Assembly: GCA_028565635.1 (NCBI GenBank)
Contig: JAOXYB010048691.1
Span: 1-11,991 of the forward strand
Direction of reading: 5' to 3'
Origin: Phoronis ovalis
Lineage: Eukaryota; Phoronida; Phoronidae
DNA: 11,991 nt
Shown here: piece after piece, positions 9,991-11,991 of the stretch
Layout of the letters: each line of letters opens with the position of its first letter
How positions within the stretch are numbered: the stretch's first letter is position 1
Notes under the pieces: generated by a model
The model's input: only the letters and a program-made list of their open reading frames with translations
Told to the model about the DNA's origin: nothing
The model's database searches: none
Translations under genes and position numbers: made by a program

Positions 9991-11991
9991 ATACTGCAAA
10001 AGCTGACATTTATTTAAGTAAACAGAATTAACACGTTATTGTATTAAACTATTACAAATGAAAACGTCCAATACTTGAATCGTAATTGACATAAATAACT
10101 ATTTTAAAAAAGATATATTTGTGGCTTAAAACAAATTAAAACCGTGTCTGAAGCAGCGAGCAACCCAACCACTGAAAACTCCTTATACGGAGAAATTGTG
10201 AGGAGGTCCACCCGGCCAATGCTGTAGCTTCACCGGGATTTATTTAGTTTCTTTAGCCATAAACAACAAAACTGATTTGCATATAACTTGAAAATTAGCT
10301 GCTTTTCTGAAGGTATCTTAGAGCTGAACTAGGAACCTAACACACTGGCAAGCTATTCATAGCATAGCTTTCACACCTTCATGAATTGCCCAATTATCAC
10401 ATACATTTTAGCAGCCTGAATACATTCACGGCACGAAACGAAAGAAATGATTTACTTCAATTCCTCATTACATTTCGAAATTAAATACATGTTCCTTGTA
10501 CTGCTATGTTGTTTGTGGTAACAATTAATTCCCTCTGTTTCCCTTTATATAAGGGGTATTTAAAACTTGAGTCAACCAAAATACTTCTTGCATGCAATCT
10601 CATCTATTTTAATTCTCCAAATTAGAGACGGGAAGTGTTAAATATGACTGTATACAAGCACGAAGACGTAATAAGCAGGCAACTAATGAAATCCAGATCG
10701 AAATAGGCCATCAGAAATGAATATATGACAGCTAATCTCTCACTAGACAAAAGTTTCATTGTAAATTGTAATTTACTTATAAGGACAATTGATTATGGTT
10801 AACACGGTGAGATGGTATGCCTGGAACATTAACGGATCAATTTAGTCAGACTGGTGGGTCATGTGACCTGGGGTAGGGTACGTTTATATTAGCAAGTTTA
10901 CTTTTGAGAAACTGTAAAAGAATATGTCAAAAACGTTAGAACCTAAATATTACAAAACATTGCAGAAATAATCTTTACATATATCGCTTCGAAATGTATC
11001 TCAATAAATCCTAAAATAAGGATCCCTGTTTTATGATAGATGTTTTGAATTGGAACTGCACACTTCGTCGTAAAATTTGTATTGTTTACCCCGGGGCAGT
11101 GTTACAACCACCGCAGAATGAAATTTGGTTTTATGTATCTTTTGTCGTATAAGAATTAACTCACTAGGAGAACAATCTAATGTTTTAAAATGTCTAAAAG
11201 AAACAGTTTATCAGTTTACATGTTTGAATAGCATACATTACTAATCTAATGCCTTCAGTTACTTAATCAAAAATATAATTGGAAAAATGATGTAATATGT
11301 AAAAGCTATTTTCTTTATAGTATGTTATTTTATATGCTTTCATTAACAATATGTACTTTTGCAAACACATATTTTGTAGTAGTTTTTCCAAACTACATAT
11401 TTTTTATAAACACTATTATATTATTTTTCTCTATTCCATATCGAAATACCATTGTTTCATAAACTTTTATAAACACTTCTGAATAAGATAACACATTTCT
11501 GCAGAAGTAGATTAATTCTTTGCAAATTGTACTTAATATGCATTTATGAGATACATCTAGTAATGCAGAATACCTGGTAGATTTTCTTTATTTTCCAGCT
11601 AAAGATAAAACTATTAGCATACAATAGGTTTGTGTCATGCATTTCGTTGTACGCATTTTACAAATGTATACGGTCTAACTGCATGTCATCTCACATGATT
11701 TTGTTTACAAGCAATGTTTTAGCTGAAATGTTTTGACAGTACTTTTTGATTCGGTAAATTTTCGTTTTTGATTGATTAATACAATTTATTTTTGTTATTT
11801 TATAAGCATTTGCTAATCACTATTACTATTTTCTCACAACAAATCTATCCAAATAATGAAAAACTTCAGAAATATTTAAAACGGAGTTTTTGTTTTTATT
11901 GAACAATAATTATTTTGAGCAGACAACCACTCCAAGTGGAAATCAATCTCTTGCTGTCTCTTTACCTGTACATGTATGAATATGGAATTTA
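9991..11991. other. Gene-free AT-rich downstream region
   Basis: I see no exon, RNA gene or complete element. The only islands are a GC-richer patch at about 10141-10235, which can form two small hairpins (CTCC...GGAG and CCCGG...CCGGG), and the diverged dispersed repeat at 10809-10855. From about 11160 the sequence is very AT-rich and featureless. Confidence 0.6.
10809..10855 (+). repeat. Dispersed 42-bp repeat, copy D (diverged)
   Basis: Reads GAGATGGTATGCCTGGAACA followed by TTAACGGATCAATTTAGTCAG. It shares the ACGGAT core and its surroundings with the other three copies, with a two-base insertion and several changes. Confidence 0.55.

Overview
This is an AT-rich, intron-rich nuclear fragment from an animal. 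The only gene I can support is a split, plus-strand gene for a single-pass membrane receptor. Its exons encode an SRCR (scavenger receptor cysteine-rich) half-domain, CCP/sushi domains, a two-exon SEA domain, a transmembrane helix and a short cytoplasmic tail. Lineage-specific shuffling of SRCR, CCP and SEA modules is typical of marine invertebrates. A bivalve mollusc would fit the composition and repeat content, but the sequence does not settle the phylum.

Layout. Positions 1-761 are intron of the same gene (the first half of the SRCR domain must lie upstream of the window) and hold a small tandem repeat and a C12 tract. The inferred functional exons are 762-959 (SRCR C-terminal part), 2860-3027 (CCP), 4414-4584 (CCP), 6296-6420 and 7172-7442 (SEA N- and C-terminal parts), 7851-8021 (CCP), 8859-8983 (transmembrane) and 9244-9420 (cytoplasmic tail and stop). 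Every splice phase agrees. The exons total 1406 nt: a 2-nt partial codon, 467 codons and a stop. From 9421 onward there is a 3' UTR followed by apparently gene-free, AT-rich sequence.

Woven between the working exons are at least five dead relatives. They are a frameshifted CCP exon (1127-1296), a SEA first-half exon broken by a 5-bp duplication (4877-5006), a SEA second-half exon truncated and fused to a headless CCP exon (5753-6001), and an orphan SEA first-half exon without a partner (8327 to about 8445). About 1.26 kb (4585-5844) is repeated almost identically at 6002-7263. The hybrid CCP copy at 5854-6001 suggests unequal recombination between CCP exons. The fusion point in the damaged copy carries a perfect 10-bp inverted repeat that looks like a templated insertion.

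Predicted product: SRCR, CCP, CCP, SEA, CCP, transmembrane helix, 58-residue tail. The SEA domain has a G-S-I-L-V motif at the position where MUC1-type SEA domains self-cleave, so the receptor may be a non-covalent heterodimer. A MITE-like element (about 1662-2263), a dispersed repeat family of about 42 bp (four copies), a second repeat of about 45 bp (two copies) and several microsatellites occupy the introns and flank. I found no convincing tRNA, rRNA, CRISPR array or minus-strand gene.
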